From the NCBI GenBank assembly GCA_023459495.1, contig JAEWTL010000018.1:53958-117957 (forward strand): 64,000 nt of DNA, read 5' to 3'. The position numbers and the translations under genes were made by a program. A model generated the notes under the pieces. It was not told the DNA's origin. It saw nothing but the letters and a program-made list of their open reading frames with translations, and ran no database searches. This DNA is from Bacillota bacterium. GTDB lineage: Bacteria; Bacillota; Clostridia; Christensenellales; SZUA-584. How positions within the stretch are numbered: the first letter of the stretch is position 1; every line of letters begins with the position of its first letter. This document shows, in pieces, positions 7,851-16,084 of the stretch.

Positions 7851-9671
7851 ATGGGCGAAATCGAGGAAAAGCTGAAGACCCTGCCCAAAACGCCGGGCGT
7901 CTATCTGATGAAGAACACGCAAGGCAAGATCATCTATGTCGGCAAGGCGGTTGCGCTTAAGAACCGGGTCAGCAACTATTTTCAGCATAACAAAAAGGAC
8001 CCCAAAACCGCCGCACTGGTCGCGGAGATCGCGGATTTTGATTACATCCTCGTTAATACGGAACTGGAAGCGCTCATCCTCGAATGCAATATGATCAAAC
8101 GGTATTCTCCGTATTACAACATCATGCTGCGCGACGACAAGCACTACCCCTACATCCGTATCGATTTCAACGAGAAATTCCCGCGCGTCAGCGTTACGCG
8201 CCGTGTCGCGAACGATGGTGCAAAATATTTCGGGCCATATATTGCCGCGCATCTGCTGCATGACATCCTCGATACGCTGTCCGCCATGTTCCCGCTGCGT
8301 ACCTGCAAAAAGGAGATCAAGCCTGACCCTAAGGTGCGGCCCTGCATCAACTACGAGATGGGCCGCTGCCTCGCGCCATGCGCGGGCAAGGTCAGCGAAT
8401 ACGATTACAAGCGCATGACCAACGAAGTGGCCGACTTCCTTGCGGGCCGCTACAAGGGGCTGGAGAAGCAGCTGCTGGAGGACATGCACGCTGCCTCCGA
8501 AAATATGGAGTACGAGAAGGCCGCCATTGCCCGGGACCGCATCAATGCGCTTCACCGGCTGTTCGAGAAGCAGAAGGCGGGCTTTCCGGACCTCAACGAC
8601 AAGGACGTGTTCGCCATCTGGCAGCAGGATGACGAGGCTGTGGTGCAGGGCATGTTCGTACGCAAGGGTGAACTGAACCACATGGAGCGTTTCTTTGTAA
8701 ACTGTGCAGGCGAGAATGAACCGGCGGTCATCGGTCATACCTTAAAGCAGTACTACGCTGATACCGAAGGGGTTGCCAAGCAGATTTATGTTAACATAGA
8801 GCCTGCGGAAAAGGAGCTCATCGAGCAATGGCTGACCGAAAAGCGTGGTTCCAAGGTGTCGCTGCACATGCCGGAAAAAGGCGATAACAAGCGCCTGACC
8901 GACATGGCTGAAGCCAACGCCAAAGAAGCACTGACACGCCGCCTTGCTCGTATCCGGCAGGAATACGATTCTACGCAAGGCGCGCTGGCTGACCTTAGAG
9001 CTGCGCTGCCATTTGAAACCGATATCGACCGCATGGAGTGCTACGATATCTCCAACATCCAGGGTACGGACTCTGTGGCTTCCATGGTGGTGTTCCGCGG
9101 CGGCAAGCCGGAGAAAAAATCCTACCGGCGCTTCAAGATCAAAACTGTGGAAGGCGCGAACGACTTCGCCTCCATGAACGAGGTGCTGACACGCCGCCTA
9201 AAACGCGGTCTGACGGATTCGGAGGGCTTTGACGAACTGCCTTCCCTCATTATCGTGGACGGCGGCAAGGGCCAGCTCTCCTCCGCTTATGATGCGCTGA
9301 TATCGTTGGGCTTGGAGGATCTCCCCCTCATCAGCCTTGCCAAGCGCGAAGAGGAGGTATTCATTGTGGGCCAAAGCGACCCCATCGTGCTGGATAAGAA
9401 CAGCCCGGCGCTGAAGCTGCTGACGCGCATCCGTGACGAGGCGCACCGCTTTGCGATCACCTACCACCGCTCGCTGCGGCTGAAGAAGATCGACGACTCG
9501 GCGCTGCTGAAGATACCGCATGTCGGCCCGGCCCGGGTGCGCAGTCTGCTCTCCCACTTCGATACGGTGGGCGACGTGCGCGGCGCGAGCTTTGATGAGC
9601 TAATCGCTGTACCCGGCATGGACGCCCGGAGCGCGCGGGCTATCATCGAATATTTTGAATCGGGCGAATGA
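7851..9671 (+). CDS. uvrC: Excinuclease ABC subunit C
   Basis: UvrC makes both incisions in nucleotide excision repair after UvrAB has marked the damage. The 606-residue product has the normal order: N-terminal GIY-YIG nuclease (PGVYLMKNTQGKIIYVGKA), a Cys cluster (CINYEMGRCLAPC), a UVR domain around EYEKAAIARDRINAL, an RNase H-like C-terminal nuclease (ECYDISNIQGTDSVASMVVF, IVDGGKGQL) and a helix-hairpin-helix tail (LLKIPHVGPARVRSLLSHF). It is tucked directly behind the cell-wall genes, probably in the same transcript. Confidence 0.97.
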   Translation: MGEIEEKLKTLPKTPGVYLMKNTQGKIIYVGKAVALKNRVSNYFQHNKKDPKTAALVAEIADFDYILVNTELEALILECNMIKRYSPYYNIMLRDDKHYPYIRIDFNEKFPRVSVTRRVANDGAKYFGPYIAAHLLHDILDTLSAMFPLRTCKKEIKPDPKVRPCINYEMGRCLAPCAGKVSEYDYKRMTNEVADFLAGRYKGLEKQLLEDMHAASENMEYEKAAIARDRINALHRLFEKQKAGFPDLNDKDVFAIWQQDDEAVVQGMFVRKGELNHMERFFVNCAGENEPAVIGHTLKQYYADTEGVAKQIYVNIEPAEKELIEQWLTEKRGSKVSLHMPEKGDNKRLTDMAEANAKEALTRRLARIRQEYDSTQGALADLRAALPFETDIDRMECYDISNIQGTDSVASMVVFRGGKPEKKSYRRFKIKTVEGANDFASMNEVLTRRLKRGLTDSEGFDELPSLIIVDGGKGQLSSAYDALISLGLEDLPLISLAKREEEVFIVGQSDPIVLDKNSPALKLLTRIRDEAHRFAITYHRSLRLKKIDDSALLKIPHVGPARVRSLLSHFDTVGDVRGASFDELIAVPGMDARSARAIIEYFESGE

Positions 9672-9674
9672 CGG

Positions 9675-9703
9675 TTGTACAAACCTCATTCATGCGGTAC
9701 ACT
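9675..9703 (+). promoter_or_regulatory. Promoter for the murB-php-rapZ-whiA-crh operon
   Basis: TTGTAC (9675-9680) and TACACT (9698-9703) are separated by 17 bp, 18 bp before murB. Confidence 0.5.
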
Positions 9704-9721
9704 GGCCTTAAGAGGTGTTGA

Positions 9722-10627
9722 ATGGACAAAACCGCTGTTAAACAGGCGTTATCTGAATATTTCTCCGACGTACGGGTGGATGAGCCCATGTCGGAGCATA
9801 CCTCCTTTCAGGTGGGCGGCCCGGCGGATGTGATGGTGCTTCCCCGAACGAAGGAAGAACTGCTTTGCGGATACCGCGCGCTCATCTCGCTCGACTTCCC
9901 GTTGTTTATCATGGGGCGCGGCACCGACCTGTTGGTGCGCTCGGGCGGCATGCGCGGTATAGTGCTGAAATTAGCCGATAACTTTTCGGGCGTAACGGTG
10001 GATGGAGACTGTGTGACAGCGCTTTCCGGCACGCCGCTATCAAAGCTGGTGCATGAGGCGATGAGGCATGGCCTCGGCGGCGCGCCTTTTCTCGCCGGAA
10101 TACCCGGAACGCTGGGCGGTGCGCTCGCGATGAATGCGGGTGCGTACGGCGGTGAGATTGGTCCGTTTGTGGAGGAAGTGTATCTTCTCTCCCGCGCGGG
10201 TGAGGCAGCCCTGCGGCGTGAGGAGATGTGCTTTGGTTACCGCCACAGCATACTCAGCGATTATCCGTTCGTCGTCCTCAGCGCGAAGCTGCGGCTTCAG
10301 CATGTTCCTGCTGAGCAGACTGAGCGGGAAGTCGAGGATCTGGCGGAAAGGCGGCGCTCCAAGCAGCCGCTTGAATACCCCAGCGCAGGCAGCACGTTCA
10401 AGCGTCCTCTGGGTCATTTCGCGGGCGCGCTGATCGATCAGGCCGGCATGCGAGGCGTCAGTGTAGGCGGCGCTCAGGTGTCGGAAAAGCACGCAGGATT
10501 CATCATTAATAAAGGTGGTGCAACGCCTGATGATATTTTGGAACTGATTGCGCTGGTGCAGAGCCGCGTATTCGATCGTTCGGGCGTAACGCTTGAACCC
10601 GAAATCAAGATCATAGGAGAAGCATGA
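9722..10627 (+). CDS. murB: UDP-N-acetylenolpyruvoylglucosamine reductase
   Basis: MurB reduces UDP-GlcNAc-enolpyruvate to UDP-MurNAc with NADPH and FAD, the second committed step of peptidoglycan precursor synthesis. The 301-residue protein is of the shorter type IIb. The FAD-binding signature HTSFQVGGPADVMVLP and GRGTDLLVRSGGMRGIVLKL are near the N-terminus, followed by LAGIPGTLGGALAMNAGAYGGE, YRHSIL with the conserved Tyr and Arg, PSAGSTFKRP with the catalytic Ser, and a final EPEIKIIGEA. The 3' end overlaps the PHP gene start by 4 bp. Confidence 0.97.
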   Translation: MDKTAVKQALSEYFSDVRVDEPMSEHTSFQVGGPADVMVLPRTKEELLCGYRALISLDFPLFIMGRGTDLLVRSGGMRGIVLKLADNFSGVTVDGDCVTALSGTPLSKLVHEAMRHGLGGAPFLAGIPGTLGGALAMNAGAYGGEIGPFVEEVYLLSRAGEAALRREEMCFGYRHSILSDYPFVVLSAKLRLQHVPAEQTEREVEDLAERRRSKQPLEYPSAGSTFKRPLGHFAGALIDQAGMRGVSVGGAQVSEKHAGFIINKGGATPDDILELIALVQSRVFDRSGVTLEPEIKIIGEA

Positions 10628-11316
10628 AGCTTACCGCAGATTATCATACGCACACCATCTTCAGTCACGGAAAAGGCTGCGTGGCGGACAACGTCGAAGC
10701 GGCAATATCGCGCGGGCTGAACACCATCGGCATCACCGACCATTCGGTTGGACACGCGCTCTATGGTGTGAAACGGCGTGAGTTGGGGAATTATCTTAAC
10801 AGTATTGTGCAGGCCAAAGAAACCTATGCCGGACGCATTGATGTCAAAACGGGCATGGAGCTCAATCTTACGGGCCTTTCGGGCAGCTTCGATCTGCCGG
10901 AGGGAGATTTTGACGTCCTGATTCTGGGCTATCACAAGGCTGCGTGGTGTGCCGACCTCAAAACGGCCTGGACTTTTTTCCGGGGTAAACGCGTGGACGC
11001 GATTACTCAGGGGTATGTGAATGCGCTCAAAACCGGCAGGATCACCATCGTGTCTCATCCGGGCTACGGCGTGCCGGTCAATTACCGGCTGCTCGCACGG
11101 GCATGCGCAGATTATGGCGTGCTGTTTGAGATTAACGAGAAACATACGGACCTGAAACCGGAGGACATTGCGGAAGCGGCTGCAGAACCTGTGAGGTTCG
11201 TACTGTCGAGCGACGCGCACCGCCCGGAGGACGTGGGCAGCGTACCACGGGCCTTGGAGTTTGTACAGCGGACCGGGCTCTCCCCCGCCCGCATTGTCAA
11301 TATCACGGAGGATTAA
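10624..11316 (+). CDS. PHP-domain phosphoesterase
   Basis: A 230-residue metal-dependent PHP-fold enzyme. It shows the four PHP motifs: DYHTHTIFSHGKG (HxH), GITDHSVG, GMELNL, ISHPGYG-type VSHPGYGVP, and a final LSSDAHRPEDVG. Histidinol-phosphatase and polymerase-associated PHP enzymes share these. No histidine biosynthesis genes are near, so a different small phosphoester substrate is likely. The ATG overlaps the end of murB. A PHP gene between murB and rapZ is a recurring clostridial arrangement. Confidence 0.87.
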   Translation: MKLTADYHTHTIFSHGKGCVADNVEAAISRGLNTIGITDHSVGHALYGVKRRELGNYLNSIVQAKETYAGRIDVKTGMELNLTGLSGSFDLPEGDFDVLILGYHKAAWCADLKTAWTFFRGKRVDAITQGYVNALKTGRITIVSHPGYGVPVNYRLLARACADYGVLFEINEKHTDLKPEDIAEAAAEPVRFVLSSDAHRPEDVGSVPRALEFVQRTGLSPARIVNITED

Positions 11317-11320
11317 CAAC

Positions 11321-12178
11321 ATGAAATTCGTCATCGTTACGGGACTTTCCGGCGCGGGCCGCTCACAGGCCTTAAAGCGTCTTGAGGATATCGGATACTT
11401 TTGCGTGGATAACATGCCCCCCCGGCTGATCCCGGAATTTGCGGGCATCTGTCAGGCTCAGGATATCCAGCGGGCCGCCACCGTGGTGGATACGCGCATG
11501 GGCATCATGTTTGACGACATCTTCGACGCCATATCCCGGCTGCGGGAGATGGACGGCGTGGACCTGTCCATTCTGTATCTCGACGCGGACGACGAGGCGC
11601 TGGTACGCCGGTTCAAGGAAACGCGCCGCCGTCATCCCATGGCGCAGGAAGGCAACATCACAAGCGGTATCACGCGCGAGCGCGCCAAGCTGCGCACGCT
11701 CAAGGACATTGCCAACCACACCGTGGACACCTCCACCTATTCTTTAAAGAAGCTGGGGGAAGTGCTGGACCAGCTCTTCTGCGATGATGCGGAAACCGGC
11801 GTGCTCATCACCGTTACGACATTTGGCTACAAGCGCGGCATCCCGCTTGACGCGGACATGGTGTTCGACATGCGTTTTCTGCCCAACCCGTACTACGTGG
11901 ACGCGCTACGTAACCATTCCGGGCAGGATCCGGATGTGCGCGACTACGTGCTCTCCTTCCCCCGCGCGCGCATGTTTATCGACAAGGTGACGGAACTCGT
12001 CGCCTATCTTGCTCCTTACTATCTGGAACAGGACAAGAAGCAGCTCATCATTGCCATCGGCTGCACGGGAGGCATGCACCGCAGCGTCGCGATCGCAGAG
12101 GAGCTGTATGGCATCTTCAAGGCACAGGGCCACCGCGTAACGCTGGAACATCGCGACCTGGGGCTCGATACCAAATAA
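11321..12178 (+). CDS. rapZ: RapZ/YvcJ-type nucleotide-binding protein
   Basis: A 285-residue P-loop protein of the RapZ/YvcJ family. The Walker A loop is GLSGAGRSQA, with Arg where many homologues have Lys; the same Arg form is common in actinobacterial members. DNMPPRLIP, a Walker B-like LYLDADDEALVRRFKETRRRHP, and a C-terminal IGCTGGMHRSVAIAE motif complete the signature. In E. coli RapZ guides RNase E to a small RNA controlling amino-sugar synthesis; in Bacillota the role is less clear. I start it at the ATG at 11321, where the conserved domain begins, rather than at an in-frame ATG 60 bp upstream inside the PHP gene. Confidence 0.94.
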   Translation: MKFVIVTGLSGAGRSQALKRLEDIGYFCVDNMPPRLIPEFAGICQAQDIQRAATVVDTRMGIMFDDIFDAISRLREMDGVDLSILYLDADDEALVRRFKETRRRHPMAQEGNITSGITRERAKLRTLKDIANHTVDTSTYSLKKLGEVLDQLFCDDAETGVLITVTTFGYKRGIPLDADMVFDMRFLPNPYYVDALRNHSGQDPDVRDYVLSFPRARMFIDKVTELVAYLAPYYLEQDKKQLIIAIGCTGGMHRSVAIAEELYGIFKAQGHRVTLEHRDLGLDTK

Positions 12179-12188
12179 GGGAGGCGCT

Positions 12189-13103
12189 ATGTCGTTCTCT
12201 TCCACCGCAAAAAGTGAAATTTGCCGTACTGCGCCCGGCGGTGACTGCTGCCAGTTGTCCGAGCTGACTGCGCTGCTGCACACCGCAGGCTCCATGAGCC
12301 TTTCGGGCGGGGGGCTTTCTTTGCGTCTCGATACCGAGAACGCCGCGGTGGCACGCCGTGCATTTCAGCTTGTCAAAGGGCTCTACGGCATGAGCACACG
12401 GATGGAGATGCACACCAACCGTTTCAAGCAGAACCACATCTACTCGCTCGTGATCGACCCGGCCACATCGCAGACGGTCGCGCTTGACGCTCACCTCCTT
12501 GATGAGGACGGAATAAAGGCCGGTGCGCAGGCAGCGGCACAGCGTGAATGCTGCCGTATCGCTTTTCTGCGCGGGGCGTTTTTGGGTGGTGGGTCGGTAA
12601 CCAATCCCGAACGAAGGTATCACATGGAATTTGTGTGCAGTCAAAAGGATTTTGCGGACGAATTGTTGAATATAATGGTACAGTCAGGCGTCGGGGGTAA
12701 AACGATCCTCCGTGGCCAAAGCTATGTTGTGTATCTGAAGGACAGCGAGACCATCGTAACGCTGCTGACGATGATGGGCGCGCATACGGCTATCCTGAAC
12801 ATGGAGAATATCCGGATACTGAAAAGCGTGCGCAACAACGTCAACCGCAAGGTGAATTGCGACTCGGGCAATCTCTCAAAAATGGTCAATGCGGCCATGC
12901 GCCAGCAAGAGGATATTGAGACCATCCGTAAAGCTTCCGCGCTGGAGGCTTTAAGTCCGACGCTGCGCGAAGTGGCCGAAGCCCGTGTCAGCTACCCCGA
13001 AGCCACGCTGAGCGAGCTTGCGGAAACGCTTGGCGTCACCAAGTCCGCTGTCAACCACAGGCTGCGCAAGCTCAGCAGTATCGCGCAGCAGCTGAAAAAT
13101 TAA
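12189..13103 (+). CDS. whiA: DNA-binding protein WhiA
   Basis: A 304-residue WhiA protein: an N-terminal LAGLIDADG homing-endonuclease-like fold (SELTALLHTAGS, then FLRGAFLGGGSVTNPERRYHMEF) and a C-terminal helix-turn-helix (LSELAETLGVTKSAVNHRLRKL). WhiA controls sporulation septation in Streptomyces and affects division and chromosome segregation in Bacillus. The GGGAGG ribosome binding site is 5 bp from the ATG. It follows rapZ by 10 bp; the yvcK/glmR gene normally found between these two is missing. Confidence 0.96.
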   Translation: MSFSSTAKSEICRTAPGGDCCQLSELTALLHTAGSMSLSGGGLSLRLDTENAAVARRAFQLVKGLYGMSTRMEMHTNRFKQNHIYSLVIDPATSQTVALDAHLLDEDGIKAGAQAAAQRECCRIAFLRGAFLGGGSVTNPERRYHMEFVCSQKDFADELLNIMVQSGVGGKTILRGQSYVVYLKDSETIVTLLTMMGAHTAILNMENIRILKSVRNNVNRKVNCDSGNLSKMVNAAMRQQEDIETIRKASALEALSPTLREVAEARVSYPEATLSELAETLGVTKSAVNHRLRKLSSIAQQLKN

Positions 13104-13119
13104 CAGGGGGGGTAATTCC

Positions 13120-13377
13120 ATGCAGGCAAAGGAACTGACCATCAACAGCGCAGACGGACTCCGCGCTTCCAAAGCCGCCATGTTCGTTCAAGTCGCGGGC
13201 CGGTTTAATTCCCGCATACTGGTGGAAAAAGGCAACAAGAAGATCAACGCCAAAAGCATCATGGGCGTCCTGTCGCTCGGAGTCAAACAGGGCGAGAAGA
13301 TCTATATCTTCGCCAACGGCGACGACGAACTGGAAGCGATCACCGCACTCGAAAAACTCGTCAACACCTCGCTGTAA
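13120..13377 (+). CDS. Crh-like HPr-family protein lacking the phosphotransfer histidine
   Basis: An 85-residue HPr fold. The PTS phosphotransfer site that reads GLHARPA in HPr is GLRASKA here, so His15 is Arg15 and the protein cannot carry phosphate between EI and EIIA. The regulatory site is kept: S46 in NAKSIMGVLSLG. This is the Crh pattern of Bacillus, where only HPr-kinase phosphorylation at Ser46 matters, for CcpA co-repression and for control of metabolism. The gene closes the rapZ-whiA operon just as crh does in Bacillus. Ribosome binding site AGGGGGG is 8 bp upstream of the ATG. Confidence 0.88.
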   Translation: MQAKELTINSADGLRASKAAMFVQVAGRFNSRILVEKGNKKINAKSIMGVLSLGVKQGEKIYIFANGDDELEAITALEKLVNTSL

Positions 13378-13438
13378 CCGGCCACATATCCATGCCGGTT
13401 ACAGCAGCTTAGCGGCAGCACAACGGCGGTGTGCCGCT
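13375..13438. terminator. Paired hairpins between convergent genes
   Basis: Two hairpins in a row: TAACCGGC / GCCGGTTA (13375-13401) and AGCGGCA...TGCCGCT (13411-13438). They separate the rightward crh-like gene from the leftward GerQ-like gene and can serve both directions, although the T-tracts are poor. Confidence 0.5.
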
Positions 13439-13448
13439 GCTTGTGGTG

Positions 13449-13838
13449 CTACCGGTAGATTGTCACAAACTTGATTGCATACAGGTCCCCCAGCAGCATT
13501 TCGTCCGTATTGGCAGGCTGCAGCACGATGAAATTTGCGCCGACGTCCATCAGTCGGCCCGTTCTGTCGATCAGCGAGCTTTCGCCGATTAGGAACTGCA
13601 CCGTCATGTCCTTTCCCAGATAATTTTTCAGGTAACCCGCAAGGTAATAGGGGTTTGACGCCGTTTCCGGTATCTGCGTGGAAGATGGCACGAGCGGCAT
13701 AGCGTGTTCTTCGCCGGATGGCATAACGCTCTCCCCCGTCACCATACGGATCGACGGCGGTACAAACGAAGCCCCTCCACCCTGTCTGCCCGCGCCACGC
13801 CCTGCCTGCCCGCTTCCATTGATCGGTTTATCAGTCAT
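13449..13838 (-). CDS. Spore-coat GerQ-like protein
   Basis: A 129-residue protein. The first 60 residues are Gly/Pro/Ser-rich and low in complexity. Residues about 65-129 form a compact domain (YYLAGYLKNYLGKDMTVQFL, DRTGRLMDVGANFIVLQP, LGDLYAIKFVTIYR) that resembles the C-terminal domain of GerQ, the coat protein cross-linked by transglutaminase and needed for CwlJ localisation in Bacillus spores. The family assignment rests on pattern memory and should be treated as probable. It has a GGAGGG ribosome binding site 6 bp from the ATG and stands alone. Confidence 0.55.
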   Translation of the reverse strand: MTDKPINGSGQAGRGAGRQGGGASFVPPSIRMVTGESVMPSGEEHAMPLVPSSTQIPETASNPYYLAGYLKNYLGKDMTVQFLIGESSLIDRTGRLMDVGANFIVLQPANTDEMLLGDLYAIKFVTIYR

Positions 13839-13965
13839 GATGATCCCTCCGCAATCTTTCTATGGAATTATTACGTTTCGGTATCCCTGTTCATGATTAA
13901 AAGTCCGCCATTGCTGCGCGAACTGATTCCGTTTTATGTTCGTTCTGTTCAACCCGGCCAAACTG

Positions 13966-13980
13966 TTGTACAATGTACAA
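13966..13980. promoter_or_regulatory. 15-bp palindrome overlapping the TSCPD gene promoter
   Basis: TTGTACAATGTACAA is a perfect inverted repeat of 7 bp around one central base. It contains a TACAAT that may be a -10 element, so it could be an operator or simply a symmetric promoter. Confidence 0.35.
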
Positions 13981-14006
13981 ACAGAAACGACAACGAGGGT
14001 ATTCTT

Positions 14007-14264
14007 TTGACTGAAATCTATCGACCGCATGGCGTATGCTCAACCTGTTTCCGGTTTGAAATTGAAGATAACCTGATCCGCCATGTAGAATTTTCAAGCG
14101 GCTGCGACGGCAACCTGAAGGCAATTGCTGCGCTGCTGCAGGGCATGCACATCGACGACGCAATCAGCAGGCTTCAGGGCATCGACTGCGGCGGCAAGGG
14201 AACGTCCTGCCCGGACCAATTCTCCAAAGCGCTGGTCGAATACAAGAAAAAGCATTTAGGGTAG
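14007..14264 (+). CDS. TSCPD-domain protein
   Basis: An 85-residue protein matching the small TSCPD family: GVCSTCFRFEIEDNLIRHVEFSSGC, then GIDCGGKGTSCPDQFSKAL with the name-giving motif. The four conserved cysteines suggest metal binding. The same domain forms the tail of some ribonucleotide reductases, but the free-standing form has no known function. I start it at TTG 14007, because GAGGG lies 7 bp upstream and the family begins here; upstream ATG codons in the same frame lie within unrelated sequence. Confidence 0.8.
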   Translation: MTEIYRPHGVCSTCFRFEIEDNLIRHVEFSSGCDGNLKAIAALLQGMHIDDAISRLQGIDCGGKGTSCPDQFSKALVEYKKKHLG

Positions 14265-14360
14265 GCACTCTGTCCGTGTGCCTGGCTTCAGAATATCACC
14301 TTTCATATTAGTGCTGCGTATACGTTACATTGCTACGCCTCTTCCTTATGCCATCTTGAA

Positions 14361-14389
14361 TTGACTTCCCTGCCAGTCGGCTATATAAT
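14361..14389 (+). promoter_or_regulatory. Sigma-A type promoter for rex1-lysR
   Basis: TTGACT (14361-14366), 17-bp spacer, TATAAT (14384-14389). Transcription would start near 14396, inside the tandem palindrome box that begins at 14388, so a protein bound there would block this promoter. Confidence 0.7.
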
Positions 14390-14411
14390 ATCGATATAAT
14401 ATTATCGATAT
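14388..14411. promoter_or_regulatory. Tandem ATATCGATAT box, copy 1 (rex1 promoter)
   Basis: Two 10-bp palindromes, ATATCGATAT (14388-14397) and TTATCGATAT (14402-14411), have centres 14 bp apart. The box overlaps the -10 end and the predicted start site of the rex1-lysR promoter. Identical spacing recurs twice downstream of lysR. Confidence 0.7.
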
Positions 14412-14425
14412 GTGGAGGATGCAAG

Positions 14426-15082
14426 ATGCCGATACCACAGGGGCCCGTTTCAATCTCCCGTCAGGCGCTTCAGCGCATGCCCTTCTATCTGCAATATCTG
14501 AAAAAGCTGCAAAGCAACGGCGCGAACCTCGTGGCCGCGCCTGCCGTGGCCGATGCGCTGCGACTGAACGAAGTACAGGTACGCAAGGACTTCGCTGCCG
14601 TAAGTTCCATTCATGGCAAGCCCAAAACCGGTTTTCCCATCGATGGGCTCATCGCGGATATGGAGCGTTTTTTGGGTTATCATGATGTACAGCAGGCAGT
14701 ACTGGTCGGCGTGGGATACTTGGGGCGCGCGCTGCTCTCCTACAAGGGCTTCGAGCAGTACGGCCTTGATATCGTGATGGCATTCGACTCCGATGAGGCG
14801 CTCGATGGACAGCAGATATGCGGCAAACACATCCTTCCGCCCAGCCAGCTCAGCGACATGTGCCGCCGCATGAACATCCATATCGGCATCATCGCCGTTC
14901 CGGCAGGTCAGGCTCAGGTGGTCTGCGACCAGCTCGTGGCGGGCGGCGTACTCGCGATATGGAACTTCGCTCCCATCCATCTTTCCGCACCGGACCACAT
15001 ACTGGTGCAGAACGAAAACATGGCCGCATCGCTGGCGGTGCTTTCCAAGCACTTGAAAGCGCGACTGGAAACGCAGGAGTAA
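14426..15082 (+). CDS. rex: Redox-sensing repressor Rex (copy 1)
   Basis: Rex senses the NADH/NAD+ ratio and releases fermentation promoters when NADH rises. The 218-residue product has an N-terminal winged helix (about residues 1-80: FYLQYLKKLQ, VADALRLNEVQVRKDFAAVS) and a Rossmann domain with GVGYLGRALLSYKGF, then AFDSDEALDGQQICGKHI, and the C-terminal NFAPIHL and QNENMAASLAVLS helix that swaps between subunits. DNA-binding LNEVQVRKD is intact. It is followed after 21 bp by a lysR gene and resembles Rex copy 2 at 17817 throughout. Confidence 0.94.
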   Translation: MPIPQGPVSISRQALQRMPFYLQYLKKLQSNGANLVAAPAVADALRLNEVQVRKDFAAVSSIHGKPKTGFPIDGLIADMERFLGYHDVQQAVLVGVGYLGRALLSYKGFEQYGLDIVMAFDSDEALDGQQICGKHILPPSQLSDMCRRMNIHIGIIAVPAGQAQVVCDQLVAGGVLAIWNFAPIHLSAPDHILVQNENMAASLAVLSKHLKARLETQE

Positions 15083-15103
15083 CCCCCCGAAAGGAAGCAA
15101 CCG

Positions 15104-16030
15104 ATGAACACACTGCATTTTAAATACGCTGTCGAAGTCGAGCGCACACGTTCCATTACGCAGGCTGCCGAGAACCTGTTTATGGCGCAACCCAACCTCA
15201 GTAAGGCCATCAAGGAGCTGGAGGACACGCTGGGCATTACGATATTTGAACGTACGCCCAAAGGCGTCATCCCCACGCCAAAAGGCGCAGAATTCCTCGG
15301 CTACGCAAAAAACGTGCTGGAACAGCTCGACCGCATGGAGCAGCTCTACATCCCGGAGAACACGGAAAGGCAGTGTTTCCGAATCTCCATACCGCGTGGC
15401 AGCTATATTGCGCACGCATTCACGCGCTTCGTTGCGGAGCTTGACGCGGACAAAGAGATCGACGTCAATGTACAGGAAACCAACTCCATGCAGACCATCA
15501 CAAACGTCGCGGAAGGCCAGTTCGACCTCGGCATCATCCGCTATCAGATCGATTACGAGAACTATTTTCTCGACTATCTGGCAGAGAAAAACCTGCAGTT
15601 TGAGCCCATCTGGGAATTTGAATATCTCGCATTGATGTCTCAGCAGCATCCACTCGCATCCTCAGAAAAGGTCCGTTATGAAGCGCTTTCCCAGTACATC
15701 GAGATCGTGCATGGCGATACGGTCGTGCCCTATCTGCCTGCGAACAAGGTGCAGCGCACCGAGGCCAAAAGGCGCATATTTGTATATGAGCGCGGCAGCC
15801 AGTTTGATATCCTCTCTCACATCCCCAAAACGTACATGTGGGTATCCCCCATCCCCGACAGCTTTTTGAAGCTCTACGGGCTTGTGCAGCGCAAATGCCA
15901 TGCCGCCAACCACAAATACAAGGACCTATTGATCTGCCGGAAAGGCTATGCGTTTACAGCGCAGGACAAAAAATTCATCGATCACTTGTATGCATCCAAG
16001 AACGAAGTAGCGTTTCATCAATACAATTGA
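15104..16030 (+). CDS. LysR-family transcriptional regulator
   Basis: A 308-residue LysR regulator. The N-terminal winged helix-turn-helix is typical (FKYAVEVERTRSITQAAENLFMAQPNLSKAIKELE, then LFERTPKGV-type IFERTPKGVIPTPKG). The C-terminal two-lobed effector-binding domain spans about 90-300; the effector is unknown. It forms an operon with rex1. The ATATCGATAT box at the operon promoter and two more between this gene and the alcohol dehydrogenase make it the best candidate to bind those boxes, repressing its own operon and activating the dehydrogenase. That link is inference. Confidence 0.9.
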   Translation: MNTLHFKYAVEVERTRSITQAAENLFMAQPNLSKAIKELEDTLGITIFERTPKGVIPTPKGAEFLGYAKNVLEQLDRMEQLYIPENTERQCFRISIPRGSYIAHAFTRFVAELDADKEIDVNVQETNSMQTITNVAEGQFDLGIIRYQIDYENYFLDYLAEKNLQFEPIWEFEYLALMSQQHPLASSEKVRYEALSQYIEIVHGDTVVPYLPANKVQRTEAKRRIFVYERGSQFDILSHIPKTYMWVSPIPDSFLKLYGLVQRKCHAANHKYKDLLICRKGYAFTAQDKKFIDHLYASKNEVAFHQYN

Positions 16031-16048
16031 AAATATATCAGTTGTGCC

Positions 16049-16072
16049 ATATCGATATTTGTATATCGATAT
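16049..16072. promoter_or_regulatory. Tandem ATATCGATAT box, copy 2
   Basis: Two perfect ATATCGATAT palindromes (16049-16058 and 16063-16072), centres 14 bp apart. About 40 bp further right the sequence repeats that of copy 3: TATTCC, then ATATTACCC, an 18-bp spacer and TAAGAT (16109-16114). Confidence 0.7.
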
Positions 16073-16084
16073 TCCGTTTTTATA

